Below, one piece after another: positions 26,847 to 35,614 of a stretch of DNA of 64,000 nt. This DNA is from Paenibacillus sp. NAIST15-1 (GTDB lineage: Bacteria > Bacillota > Bacilli > Paenibacillales > Paenibacillaceae). The stretch lies in the NCBI RefSeq assembly GCF_001894745.1, contig NZ_BBYF01000007.1:124001-188000 (forward strand), read 5' to 3'. Positions within the stretch are counted from its first letter, which is position 1. Every line of letters starts with the position of its first letter. The notes beneath the pieces were generated by a model. That model was not told the origin of the DNA. It did no database searches and saw only the letters and a program-made list of their open reading frames with translations. The position numbers were made by a program, and so were the translations under genes.

Positions 26847-27098
26847 ATGAATGCTGATTGGAAAGGGATGTACTGGAAAGTGACAACGAGTCAAGACGAC
26901 AAACCGAAATTGATAATCACAAAAATTCTGAAATGCAGAAATCCGGAATGCAAAGCATGGGTAAGAGACGAATTTGCCTCTGGTGAGCAATCTTGCCCAC
27001 TCTGCAAAGGACCGATGATTCGAAGCATGAAGCATTTGCCTGCTGTTCAGAATAAAATAAAGCGTCAGCCTAAGAAAAAGAAAGAAGAGCTGTGGTAA
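26847..27098 (+). CDS. YdjO-like small zinc-ribbon protein
   Basis: Up to 83 residues with two CxxxxC/CxxC pairs (CRNPECKAWVRDEF and CPLCKGPM), matching the cold-inducible YdjO-related family of Bacillus; the C-terminus is a basic lysine-rich tail. The role is unknown beyond probable zinc binding. The start is uncertain: ATG 26847 lacks a clear ribosome binding site, whereas GGAAAGGGATG lies so that a GTG at 26880 could be used. Confidence 0.78.
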   Translation: MNADWKGMYWKVTTSQDDKPKLIITKILKCRNPECKAWVRDEFASGEQSCPLCKGPMIRSMKHLPAVQNKIKRQPKKKKEELW

Positions 27099-27129
27099 GC
27101 AAGCGAAGCTGCACTTATAGCCTCTAGGT

Positions 27130-27188
27130 AAAAGAGCCTCTGTGAAGATAATTTCGGGGAACCGTTATTGTTTTGCAGCGGCTCTTTT
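27130..27188 (+). terminator. Long-loop terminator after the YdjO-like gene
   Basis: AAAAGAGCC and GGCTCTTTT form a nine-base stem around a 41-base loop, ending in four Ts. Confidence 0.6.
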
Positions 27189-27280
27189 GCGATGTGGGAT
27201 GAAGTGATGAGGTATTGCAAATAATAGACTGAAAGGATATACGCTTTGATATGTCTATTAGTAAGGAGTAGATAACCGCA

Positions 27281-30200
27281 ATGTCAGAATCAAATTCACC
27301 CCATATTCCTCAGCCGAAGACATTTGGTCTGCTGGGGAATTTGCCGCAGCTGAACTTGGAAGCTCCAGTTCAATCCATGGTACAGTTGGCTGAGGAGTAT
27401 GGTCCTATATTTCGCATTGATTTACCAGGGAGAAGCGAAATTTTTATCTCTGGTCATGAGTTGGTAAAGGATGCGTGCGACGAATCGCGCTTCGATAAAA
27501 ACGTATGGGCGCCCTTGCGCAGTGTGCGGGCATTTACCGGCGACGGACTGTTCACAAGCGAAACAGAAGAGCCGAACTGGCAGAAGGCGCACAATATATT
27601 GCTGCCGAGCTTTAGCCAGTCGGCTATGCGCGGTTACCATGAGATGATGGTTGATATTGCGGTGCAGCTTATCCAAAAATGGTCGAGGCTGAATCCGGAT
27701 GAGAGTATCGATGTGCCTGAAGACATGACCCGTCTGACACTCGATACGATTGGTCTCTGTGGATTCAATTATCGATTCAACAGCTTCTATCGCGATCAGC
27801 CCCATCCGTTTATTACAAGCATGGTTCGTGCGTTAAGCGAAGCAATGCATCAGCTTCAGCGCCTCAATATTCAAGATAAGCTCATGGTAGTCACGAAGCG
27901 GCAGTATCGGCATGACATCCAGTTTATGTACTCGCTCGTAGACAAAATCATTGCGGAGCGGAAGCAGCAGCCGGATGAAGCTGGTCAGGATTTGTTGAGC
28001 CATATGCTGAACGGAAAGGATCCAGCAACCGGGGAGTCATTGGTTGACGAGAATATCCGATACCAGATTATTACGTTTCTAATCGCGGGTCACGAGACGA
28101 CAAGCGGTCTGCTGTCGTTTGCAATCTATTACTTACTGAAGCATCCCGAATGCTTGCAGAAGGCTTACAAGGAAGTGGATCGTGTGTTGACGGATCCTGT
28201 TCCGACGTATGCACAAGTGAGACAATTGCCATACATACGGATGATACTTAATGAATCACTTCGCTTATGGCCGACCGCCCCGGCTTTCTCACTATTTGCG
28301 AAGGAGGATACACTGCTGGCTGGCAAATACCCGCTTGCAAAGGGCGAGAGTGTGAATGTCCTTGTACCGAGGCTTCATCGAGACCGTGCTGTATGGGGTG
28401 AGGATGTAGAGCAATTCCGACCCGAACGTTTTGAAGACCCGAGCCAAATTCCTCATCATGCCTACAAGCCGTTCGGCAATGGCCAACGCGCTTGTATCGG
28501 GCAGCAGTTCGCGCTGCAAGAGGCTGCGCTCGTTTTGGGCATGGTGCTCAAGCATTTTGAAATAATCGATCATACCAACTATCAGTTGAAGGTGAAGGAA
28601 GCATTGACGCTGAAGCCTGACGATTTTCGGATTCGCATTCGGCTGCGGAAGCAACTGGGGGCAGGCGCTTTGTCTGAAAAGGGAGCGCTGGGTGGCGAAT
28701 CAGAATCGTCGCATGAAAGTACTCAACAACAAGCTCCATTGGCCGAAGCACACGACACTCCGCTGCTCGTCCTATACGGCTCCAATCTCGGAACGGCCGA
28801 AGGCATTGCACGCGAGCTGGCGGATGAGGGACGCTATCAGGGATTCCGCAGTGAGGTCGCTCCTCTAAACGACTATGTAGGCAAGCTCCCGAAGACAGGG
28901 GCCCTCCTCATTGTAACCTCTTCCTACAACGGCAGGCCGCCAAGCAATGCACAGGCATTCGTGGAGTGGTTGGAGCAGCTTGACGATGGCGAGCTGGAAG
29001 GTGTCCGCTATTCCGTATTTGGATGTGGGGATCATAACTGGGCCAGCACCTATCAAGATGTACCGCGATTCGTTGACGAGCAGATGCAGAAAAAGGGTGC
29101 TGAACGGCTGATGAATCGGGGCGAAGGGGATGCGAGCGGCGACTTTGAGCTGAATGTCGAGAGCTGGCGTTCCAAGCTGTGGCCAGATATGATGAATGCG
29201 CTAGGATTACAGCTGAGCAAGCAATCCGAAGCCGTTCGCAGCACGCTTACCGTGGAATTCGTAAAGGATTATGCAGGCAGCAGGCTTGCCAATTCGTATG
29301 AAGCGGTTCATGCCGAGGTTGTAAGCAATCGCGAGTTGCAGCAGGCAGGAAGCGGGCGCAGTACCCGTCATATCGAGATCGCACTCCCTGATGGAGTCAC
29401 CTATGAGGAAGGCGATCATTTGGGAGTGCTGCCGCGTAATCATACTTCTCAGGTGAATCGCGTGCTGCAAAGATTCGCGCTGAACGGCAGCGATCATTTG
29501 ATTGTTAATGCAAGCGGACGCAGTGCGGCTCATCTGCCTACTGGCCAACCGGTCAGCCTGTCCGATTTATTTAGTCATAGTGTAGAATTGCAGGAAGCTG
29601 CGACCCGGGCTCAACTTCGTGAATTGGCGTCTTATACAGCTTGCCCGCCTCATAGACGTGAGTTGGAATCGCTTCTAGACGAGGATAAGTATGTAGCTGA
29701 AGTGCTGCGCAAACGGGTTTCCATGCTTGATTTGATTGAGAAATACGAAGCTTGCGAGATGCCGTTCGAGCGTTTTTTAGAACTGCTGCCTCCGCTTAAG
29801 GCTCGATACTATTCCATTTCCAGTTCACCTCGCATTCAGGAGAAGCAGGCGAGCATCACGGTCGGGGTCGTCCTCGGCCCGGCTTGGAGCGGCATGGGAG
29901 AATATCGTGGAGTTGCTTCCAATTATTTGGCTTCGCGTGAAGCGGGCGACTCGATTCTGATGTTCGTACGGACACCTGAATCCAAATTCCTGCCCCCTGC
30001 CGATCCTGCAACGCCGATCATCATGGTTGGACCTGGAACCGGGGTCGCACCTTTCCGCGGCTTTTTGCAGGCTAGACAGGCACTGCAGCAAGAAGGGAAA
30101 TCGCTTGGACAAGCGATCCTCTATTACGGCTGCCGGAATGAAGCAGATTACTTATATCGTGAGGAACTGGAGAGATTCGTGCAGGATGGAATTGTGACCG

Positions 30201-30472
30201 TGCATACCGCCTTCTCGCGTAAAGAAGGCGAGGCTAAAACGTATGTCCAGCACATTATAGCTCAGCATGCGGAACAAATCGTAGAATTACTGGATAAGGG
30301 AGCCCACTTATATATCTGCGGAGATGGAAGCAAAATGGCGCCTGATGTGGAAGCTGCTGTGCGGCAAGCTTTTCAGAACGTGCATCGTGTTCATGAGGAG
30401 GAGGCGAAGCATTGGCTGGAACATTTGCAAGCGGAAGGGAAATTCGCAAAGGATGTGTGGTCTGGTTTGTAG
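27281..30472 (+). CDS. Self-sufficient cytochrome P450:NADPH reductase fusion (CYP102 family)
   Basis: A 1063-residue fatty-acid hydroxylase like P450 BM3. The P450 domain (1-455) has the I-helix AGHETTS (269-275), the ExxR NESLRL and the heme loop [10 protein letters not shown] with Cys405. After a linker, the FMN flavodoxin domain starts [16 protein letters not shown] (about 495-640); the FAD/NADPH reductase domain covers about 660-1063 ([34 protein letters not shown]). Electrons pass NADPH to FAD to FMN to heme within one chain. Relative to BM3, Arg47 and Phe87 are kept (Arg51, Phe91) but the substrate-anchoring Tyr51 is Phe55. AAGGAG precedes the ATG. No FatR-type repressor gene is adjacent. 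Confidence 0.95.
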   Translation: MSESNSPHIPQPKTFGLLGNLPQLNLEAPVQSMVQLAEEYGPIFRIDLPGRSEIFISGHELVKDACDESRFDKNVWAPLRSVRAFTGDGLFTSETEEPNWQKAHNILLPSFSQSAMRGYHEMMVDIAVQLIQKWSRLNPDESIDVPEDMTRLTLDTIGLCGFNYRFNSFYRDQPHPFITSMVRALSEAMHQLQRLNIQDKLMVVTKRQYRHDIQFMYSLVDKIIAERKQQPDEAGQDLLSHMLNGKDPATGESLVDENIRYQIITFLIAGHETTSGLLSFAIYYLLKHPECLQKAYKEVDRVLTDPVPTYAQVRQLPYIRMILNESLRLWPTAPAFSLFAKEDTLLAGKYPLAKGESVNVLVPRLHRDRAVWGEDVEQFRPERFEDPSQIPHHAYKPFGNGQRACIGQQFALQEAALVLGMVLKHFEIIDHTNYQLKVKEALTLKPDDFRIRIRLRKQLGAGALSEKGALGGESESSHESTQQQAPLAEAHDTPLLVLYGSNLGTAEGIARELADEGRYQGFRSEVAPLNDYVGKLPKTGALLIVTSSYNGRPPSNAQAFVEWLEQLDDGELEGVRYSVFGCGDHNWASTYQDVPRFVDEQMQKKGAERLMNRGEGDASGDFELNVESWRSKLWPDMMNALGLQLSKQSEAVRSTLTVEFVKDYAGSRLANSYEAVHAEVVSNRELQQAGSGRSTRHIEIALPDGVTYEEGDHLGVLPRNHTSQVNRVLQRFALNGSDHLIVNASGRSAAHLPTGQPVSLSDLFSHSVELQEAATRAQLRELASYTACPPHRRELESLLDEDKYVAEVLRKRVSMLDLIEKYEACEMPFERFLELLPPLKARYYSISSSPRIQEKQASITVGVVLGPAWSGMGEYRGVASNYLASREAGDSILMFVRTPESKFLPPADPATPIIMVGPGTGVAPFRGFLQARQALQQEGKSLGQAILYYGCRNEADYLYREELERFVQDGIVTVHTAFSRKEGEAKTYVQHIIAQHAEQIVELLDKGAHLYICGDGSKMAPDVEAAVRQAFQNVHRVHEEEAKHWLEHLQAEGKFAKDVWSGL

Positions 30473-30565
30473 CATCAGACCATAATTCTGCACCATCTAT
30501 GGTCGTCTGGATATACACCATTTCATCGGATGGTTGGGAATTTGCGCAGAGGAAAGAAACAACTA

Positions 30566-30615
30566 GCAATGACAGAGAAAACGACGATGTTGTCGTTGCA
30601 TGTCATTGCTTTTTT
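30566..30615 (+). terminator. Rho-independent terminator after the P450 gene
   Basis: GCAATGACA pairs with TGTCATTGC, with an inner AACGAC/GTCGTT stem, followed by six Ts. A second hairpin (CAGACCATA / TATGGTCGTCTG, 30476-30509) lies directly after the stop codon. Confidence 0.82.
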
Positions 30616-30722
30616 AATGCAGAAAATGCTTCAAAATGTCTTTCTCAACTGATTAATTATTTGTGGTAATATGTGGATAGGTGTGCAATTGAAATTGAGA
30701 AGCGAAAAAAGGAGGAATGGAG

Positions 30723-31301
30723 TTGACTGTACATCACATAAAAAGAAAGTTTCTTGCTGGTGTGCTGCTTGTTTTTGCCTTGCTGGGATGGAGTGTCATT
30801 ATTGATGATACCGCTGCTGCTGCGAAATCAAAATATGCAATTCAGCTAGGAAATGCAACGGTACCACAAAATGAGATATTGAATGAGCATGGGATGATCC
30901 TAGTTCCACTATCCACAATAACGGGTTCTATGGGGCTCGACATGTCCTATGCTTTTCAACCGGGATTATATGATTATCATGTATACGCTATGCCGCAAAA
31001 GACCAAGACAGTCGAAGTTGGGGGGAATGACTATCGTGGATATTGGGTCAGCACACATCCGAATGGCAAGGAGGAGTACGAAGATTACACCCATGTTTAT
31101 CAACCAGATCAGGATTGTGCTCCAAACTCGGATGTCTGTAGAGTGTTGAAGAAGTCATACCGCGGACCAATCATCCGAGACGGCCAACTGTATGTACAAG
31201 TACGATGGGTTACGCAAGCATTTGATTGGAATTTAACAATTATTCCGCGTGGGAAGGGGCAATTCGTGATTAAGATTACATCCAACACTGAGGGGAGCTA
31301 A
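30723..31301 (+). CDS. Secreted protein with copper-amine-oxidase-N-like (stalk) domain
   Basis: A 192-residue exported protein: signal peptide (residues 1-38, hydrophobic core FLAGVLLVFALLGWSVII, ending TAAAA) followed by a stalk-like region (IQLGNATVPQNEILNEHGMILVPLS, in two pieces; and GPIIRDGQLYVQVRWVTQAF) typical of cell-surface proteins of Paenibacillus. Two cysteines (CAPNSDVC) may form a disulfide. TTG 30723 is chosen because GGAGG is seven bases upstream; the ATG at 30717 is too close. The next gene starts three bases after its stop, so they form an operon. Confidence 0.75.
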   Translation: MTVHHIKRKFLAGVLLVFALLGWSVIIDDTAAAAKSKYAIQLGNATVPQNEILNEHGMILVPLSTITGSMGLDMSYAFQPGLYDYHVYAMPQKTKTVEVGGNDYRGYWVSTHPNGKEEYEDYTHVYQPDQDCAPNSDVCRVLKKSYRGPIIRDGQLYVQVRWVTQAFDWNLTIIPRGKGQFVIKITSNTEGS

Positions 31302-31304
31302 TGC

Positions 31305-32450
31305 ATGGAGAAACGATCAACAAGGCCAGGCCGAATGTTAACGTTCATCTTGAATCATAGATTGATCTCGTTTTTGTTGATTGTGTTGTTAGTTAGTTTG
31401 AACGTGTTACTTTTCACGAAAATCTCATTTATCTTTTCTCCATTCATTATTTTCATTAAGACAGTACTGTTTCCAGTGCTTTTAGCAGGTGTGCTCTATT
31501 ACTTGCTGAATCCGATCGTTGATCTTCTGGAACAATGGAGAGTCAAACGATTCATATCCATTCTCATTCTCTATATTCTCATTATCGGCATTATTACGGT
31601 CGTCGTTCTTGCTGTTATTCCTGTCATTAAGAAGCAAGTTATGGACTTGATTGCCAACTTTCCAGGGTTCAGCACCCAGATTGAGACGTTGTTCCGCGAC
31701 ATGATCGGCAGTGAGTTCTTCAACCGTATCCAGCAGAGCATCGATATTAATTCCAGCAACTTCGTAAGCTCCTTGTCCGAGCGGGCTACCTCGCTCTTAA
31801 ACAACACATTCAATGGAATCGGTGGATTTCTAGGTGCAGTCACCGAAACGATTCTCGGCCTTGTCATCGTTCCATTCGTTCTTTTCTATTTGCTGAAGGA
31901 TGGCCGGCGGCTGCCTGATTATATCCTTACATTTTTGCCGACTACGCTGCGCAAGCAATCCCATCAAGTGATGTCCGAGATGAATAATCAAATCAGTTCC
32001 TACATACGGGGTCAGATTATTGTAAGCTTCTGCATCGGCATCTTACTGTATGCGGGCTATTTAATCATTGGGCTTGAATATTCACTAATTCTAGCAGTAA
32101 TTGCAGCTTGTACGAGTATTGTACCGTATTTGGGCCCTGCAATTGCAATCACACCCGCGATGATTGTGGCGCTTGTCACTTCACCGATGATGCTGCTGAA
32201 AATGATCATCGTCTGGACGATTGTCCAATTGGTGGAAGGGAAGTTCATTTCGCCGCAAATTATGGGGAAGACACTCCGCATTCATCCGATTACGATCATT
32301 TTCGTCATCTTGACAGCCGGCAACCTGTTCGGTGTAGTGGGCATTATTCTGGCTGTGCCTGGGTATGCAGTGCTCAAGGTTGTTGTTACGCATTTATTTG
32401 ACTGGTTCAAGCGCCGCTCTAATCTCTATGACGATCATCTTACGATGTAA
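31305..32450 (+). CDS. AI-2E family membrane transporter
   Basis: A 381-residue membrane protein with about eight helices of the AI-2E (formerly UPF0118) family. Diagnostic parts are [21 protein letters not shown] in the N-terminal half, the coiled soluble region about residues 100-170, and [20 protein letters not shown] and [19 protein letters not shown] in the C-terminal half. Members export small molecules or exchange Na+/H+; substrate unknown. GAGGGGAG precedes the ATG by seven bases. It directly follows the secreted stalk-domain gene. Confidence 0.88.
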   Translation: MEKRSTRPGRMLTFILNHRLISFLLIVLLVSLNVLLFTKISFIFSPFIIFIKTVLFPVLLAGVLYYLLNPIVDLLEQWRVKRFISILILYILIIGIITVVVLAVIPVIKKQVMDLIANFPGFSTQIETLFRDMIGSEFFNRIQQSIDINSSNFVSSLSERATSLLNNTFNGIGGFLGAVTETILGLVIVPFVLFYLLKDGRRLPDYILTFLPTTLRKQSHQVMSEMNNQISSYIRGQIIVSFCIGILLYAGYLIIGLEYSLILAVIAACTSIVPYLGPAIAITPAMIVALVTSPMMLLKMIIVWTIVQLVEGKFISPQIMGKTLRIHPITIIFVILTAGNLFGVVGIILAVPGYAVLKVVVTHLFDWFKRRSNLYDDHLTM

Positions 32451-32489
32451 GTTGACTCTGCAGCTTGGGCAATTGATAATATTCATATG

Positions 32490-32532
32490 CAGCGCCATTT
32501 CAACGTTTGTATGCGATGAGATGGCGCTGTTT
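32490..32532 (+). terminator. Terminator after the AI-2E gene
   Basis: CAGCGCCAT / ATGGCGCTG stem with a 22-base loop, followed by TTTC. The rest of 32533-32828 contains no gene I can support; it was checked for a c-di-AMP riboswitch and none was seen. Confidence 0.65.
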
Positions 32533-32828
32533 CATGTGTTCATCGCTTATTCTGCATCCTGAGATAACGGCAGTTGCTGCACCGCAAAATTTTGATGATC
32601 TAGTATCGAATCTATTTATTTTTTATCCTGCCAAAGGAGGAATGATCACAACGACCTATTTGTCAAGAAGAGGGAGATGAGAAATTTATAATGTTGCTCT
32701 AATAGATTACAAAAAAGTAAACAACAGCAATGTTTCAGCTCTTCTCTAGAAAATAATGGATAAAAATTATGTGTTATGGTATGTAACGTCGCTGGTGAGC
32801 ACATCAGCACTATCCATTTTTCTGGGAG

Positions 32829-33320
32829 ATGAGAATATTGTTGAATAAAAAGAAGTTTGGAAAAATATTTGTATGCGTAACATTAACATTGTCCTTTGCA
32901 CTGTCAGCAGGTGCAGTAATGCCTGTTCAAACAGCTAGCGCGGCTTCTACATCGCAAAGCTCCAAGGCAGACAAAATTATAGCAACAGGGAAAAAATACT
33001 TAGGTGTTAAATATAAATTCGGTGCCAAGTCGGGAAGCACGAAAGCATTCGACTGCTCTTCGTTCACACAATATGTATATGGCAAACACGGAATCAAGCT
33101 TCCACGCACATCGAAGCAGCAATCCAAGGTTGGAGTTGCAGTTAGCAAAAAGAATATGAAGAAGGGTGATCTCCTGTTCTTCTACTCTCCGGTTCATCAT
33201 GTAGGAATCTATATGGGAAATGGAAAAATCTTGCACACTTATGGCAAGGGCGGAGTAAGAATTGACAACTTGAGCAAGTGGGAGTCCCGCTTGACGAAAG
33301 TTCGTCGTGTAATTAAATAG
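32829..33320 (+). CDS. NlpC/P60-family cell wall endopeptidase
   Basis: A 163-residue secreted peptidase. Residues 1-38 are a signal peptide (FVCVTLTLSFALSAGAV, cleavage near ASAAS). The NlpC/P60 domain follows: catalytic Cys in AFDCSSFTQYVYG (about residue 75), His in HHVGIYMGNGKILH and the third residue in HTYGKGGV. It should cut gamma-D-Glu-diamino acid bonds in peptidoglycan. ATG 32829 is directly after TGGGAG; TTG at 32838 or 32841 would have better spacing, so the start may be a few codons downstream. Confidence 0.88.
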   Translation: MRILLNKKKFGKIFVCVTLTLSFALSAGAVMPVQTASAASTSQSSKADKIIATGKKYLGVKYKFGAKSGSTKAFDCSSFTQYVYGKHGIKLPRTSKQQSKVGVAVSKKNMKKGDLLFFYSPVHHVGIYMGNGKILHTYGKGGVRIDNLSKWESRLTKVRRVIK

Positions 33321-33330
33321 TTTATAATGG

Positions 33331-33369
33331 ACAAGCCTAAAGCAATACGATGTACTGCTTTAGGCTTGT
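33331..33369. terminator. Bidirectional terminator between convergent genes
   Basis: ACAAGCCTAAAGCA and TGCTTTAGGCTTGT form a perfect 14-base stem between the NlpC/P60 gene and the histidine kinase gene. Confidence 0.8.
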
Positions 33370-33378
33370 TGTATGTTC

Positions 33379-34788
33379 TCAGGCGTTGTGCGAGTACGGT
33401 ATGCACACAATAAATGTGCTGCCCTGTCCGATCGTGCTCTCAACTCGAATGGTGCCATGATGCTGCTCTACGAGCTCCTTCGCAATAGGCAGCCCTAAGC
33501 CCGTGCCTCCCGTTACGCGAGAGCGAGCCTTATCGACTCGATAAAATCGATCGAAAATTTTATCTAATTCTTCTTCGGGTATGCCAATTCCGGAATCCGA
33601 TACTCGAAGGCATGCATTTTCTTTCTCTTGATAGACGGCAACTTCGATCCAGCCCAGGTCATTGGTATACCTTATGGCATTTTCAATGAGAATAATGGCA
33701 ACCTGGCGCAATTGTTCCTTATCCCCATGTACATAAGCAGCCTTATTCAGATGCAAACGCAAGGAAATTTTGGAATCGGATTTCCATAGCTGCTTGATTG
33801 CTTCTCGGACAATGTCGGTAAGATTCACTTGTTCCTTCGGTGAGGGGCTTTTGCCTGAACGGGCTAACGTCAGTAGCTGAACAATTAGCCGCTGCATTCG
33901 CTGGCTCTCTAGGTCTAGCGAATCCAGTGATTTTTGCAGAACCTCAGCATTTTGATTCCCCCAGCGCTTCAGCAGCTTCACATGACCACGAAACGCGGTC
34001 AGCGGAGTGCGGAGCTCGTGTGAAGCATTTGTAATAAAGTTCATCTCCCGTTCAATCAGTTCTTCATGCTCATCTAACAACTGATTGAAGCGCTCCGCCA
34101 ATTTCGTTAACTCCACCGGCGTTTTGGGGACATGAACCCTCTGCCTTAAATTCGGTGAATTCTTCATCTGAACAATTGAATTCATTATGCTGAACAGGGG
34201 GGAGAGGTTCCTCCTTGTTATTTGATAAATAAGCAGCGATCCTGCAGTTGAGCTGGCAAGTGCAGTAATGACGAGTACTTTAGTCATAATGAGCAAGATG
34301 CGTTCAATGGAGTGGAGCTGAACATGAATATAGATTCGACCGACCTGCCCGTTGGTTTGATTCCATATGACTTCATCTCTGATGAACAATCCATAGTCGG
34401 TGTTCCACTGCACGGTATCAAACCATCGGAATCGATTTTTCTGTTCGGCGAGGAAAGCCTCGTCCCAGTTGCGAGTTTGTGCTAATTTGCGTCCATCAGA
34501 GGACACAATTTGAACATCATAGTTCGCGTGATCGGGGTATAGCAGTTCATCGAGAAGGGATTGCCACTCCAGAAAGCCATCTTGAATACTTTCCCTTAGT
34601 TTGCGTTCGACGGCGAAAAGTTCCTGCTTGGAGTCTTGGAGCAACAGATGGGTAACTGCTCCCATAATACAGATCCCGATCAACAGAATGACAGCTAATA
34701 GGCTAAGAACATACCAGATCGTGAAGCGGAACATTAACGTATTGGCAGAATGCTTAAGCTGCTGGATAAGTGACTTGAACATGGTCAT
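33379..34788 (-). CDS. Sensor histidine kinase (OmpR-type partner)
   Basis: A 469-residue membrane kinase. Helix 1 at about residues 27-50, an extracytoplasmic sensor loop of about 110 residues, helix 2 at about 168-190, then HAMP, HisKA with phospho-His257 (NASHELRTPL), and HATPase with the N box, DSGIGIPEEELDKIF and GGTGLGLPIAK. It phosphorylates the regulator encoded ten bases upstream; general layout resembles the Bacillota ArlS/YkoH group. ATG 34788 follows AGGGA at seven bases; the longer frame overlaps the regulator gene. Confidence 0.9.
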   Translation of the reverse strand: MTMFKSLIQQLKHSANTLMFRFTIWYVLSLLAVILLIGICIMGAVTHLLLQDSKQELFAVERKLRESIQDGFLEWQSLLDELLYPDHANYDVQIVSSDGRKLAQTRNWDEAFLAEQKNRFRWFDTVQWNTDYGLFIRDEVIWNQTNGQVGRIYIHVQLHSIERILLIMTKVLVITALASSTAGSLLIYQITRRNLSPLFSIMNSIVQMKNSPNLRQRVHVPKTPVELTKLAERFNQLLDEHEELIEREMNFITNASHELRTPLTAFRGHVKLLKRWGNQNAEVLQKSLDSLDLESQRMQRLIVQLLTLARSGKSPSPKEQVNLTDIVREAIKQLWKSDSKISLRLHLNKAAYVHGDKEQLRQVAIILIENAIRYTNDLGWIEVAVYQEKENACLRVSDSGIGIPEEELDKIFDRFYRVDKARSRVTGGTGLGLPIAKELVEQHHGTIRVESTIGQGSTFIVCIPYSHNA

Positions 34789-34798
34789 TTCTGATTCC

Positions 34799-35488
34799 CT
34801 ATGGTTCACGCAGCACATATCCGACACCGCGAACGGTCTGGATTAACTTATGCTGATAGCCGCGATCCAGCTTGTTGCGCAAATATCGGATATAGACATC
34901 GACGACATTCGTCTCACCAACAAAGTCATATCCCCACACAGAGGACAATAGCTGTTCACGGCCAATCACTTCACCGAGATGTTCCATTAAGTATTGAAGT
35001 AATTCGAACTCACGCTGCGTTAATTCGATTCGATCCCCAGCACGGGTTACGACTCTTTTCTTCACATCCAAGATGAGATCGGCAAGCTGGTATACTTCCT
35101 TCTCTTCCGGATTAGCGGCATGGTTGGGGCGTCGTAAAGCGGTGCGTATGCGGGCAAGCAGTTCCTCAATCTCGAACGGCTTCGTAATATAATCATCTGC
35201 ACCTGTATCGAGACCAGCAATGATATCTCCAACATAATCACGAGCAGATAAGAGGATAATTGGGACATCACTGACGCGCCGAATTCTCCGGCATACTTCA
35301 AGGCCGTTCAGCTTGGGCAGCATCCAGTCTAGCAGGATGAGGCTCCACTCGCCTTGTTGAAAGAATTCTAATGCTTGTTCCCCGTCTACAGCGACAAGTA
35401 CCTCGTACCCTTCATGCTCAAGTTCAAGCTGGATGAATTGAGATACACTTTGTTCATCTTCGACTAGTAATATGGAGTGGGCTGACAT
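34799..35488 (-). CDS. OmpR-family response regulator
   Basis: A 229-residue regulator: receiver domain with acidic pocket VEDE and phospho-acceptor Asp54 (ILLDWMLP), the Lys of ITKPF, then a winged-helix DNA-binding domain (LTQREFELLQYLMEHLGEVI, VDVYIRYLRNKLDRG). It is transcribed before its kinase gene. ATG 35488 is preceded by GTGGTG; the in-frame start at 35509 is less well placed. Targets are unknown; the serine hydrolase gene upstream is a possible one by position. Confidence 0.9.
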   Translation of the reverse strand: MSAHSILLVEDEQSVSQFIQLELEHEGYEVLVAVDGEQALEFFQQGEWSLILLDWMLPKLNGLEVCRRIRRVSDVPIILLSARDYVGDIIAGLDTGADDYITKPFEIEELLARIRTALRRPNHAANPEEKEVYQLADLILDVKKRVVTRAGDRIELTQREFELLQYLMEHLGEVIGREQLLSSVWGYDFVGETNVVDVYIRYLRNKLDRGYQHKLIQTVRGVGYVLREP

Positions 35489-35568
35489 GTGTTCACCACG
35501 TTTACACAAAGTTTTCCTATAGTATGACCTTGGGGTTGGGAATGCATTCTAGACTGCTGGAAAAGGAA

Positions 35569-35607
35569 ATAGCTCTCGTCGCTACGTAGAGATTCGACGA
35601 GAGCTAT
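35569..35607 (-). terminator. Terminator of the S-layer serine hydrolase gene
   Basis: ATAGCTCTCGTCG / CGACGAGAGCTAT perfect stem, followed on the minus strand by TTTCCTTTTCC. Confidence 0.8.
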
Positions 35608-35614
35608 CTTGTGG

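Noticed and set aside
32533-32828. Possible c-di-AMP (ydaO) riboswitch before the NlpC/P60 gene
   Set aside because: Such switches often precede these genes, but none of the conserved aptamer segments is present.
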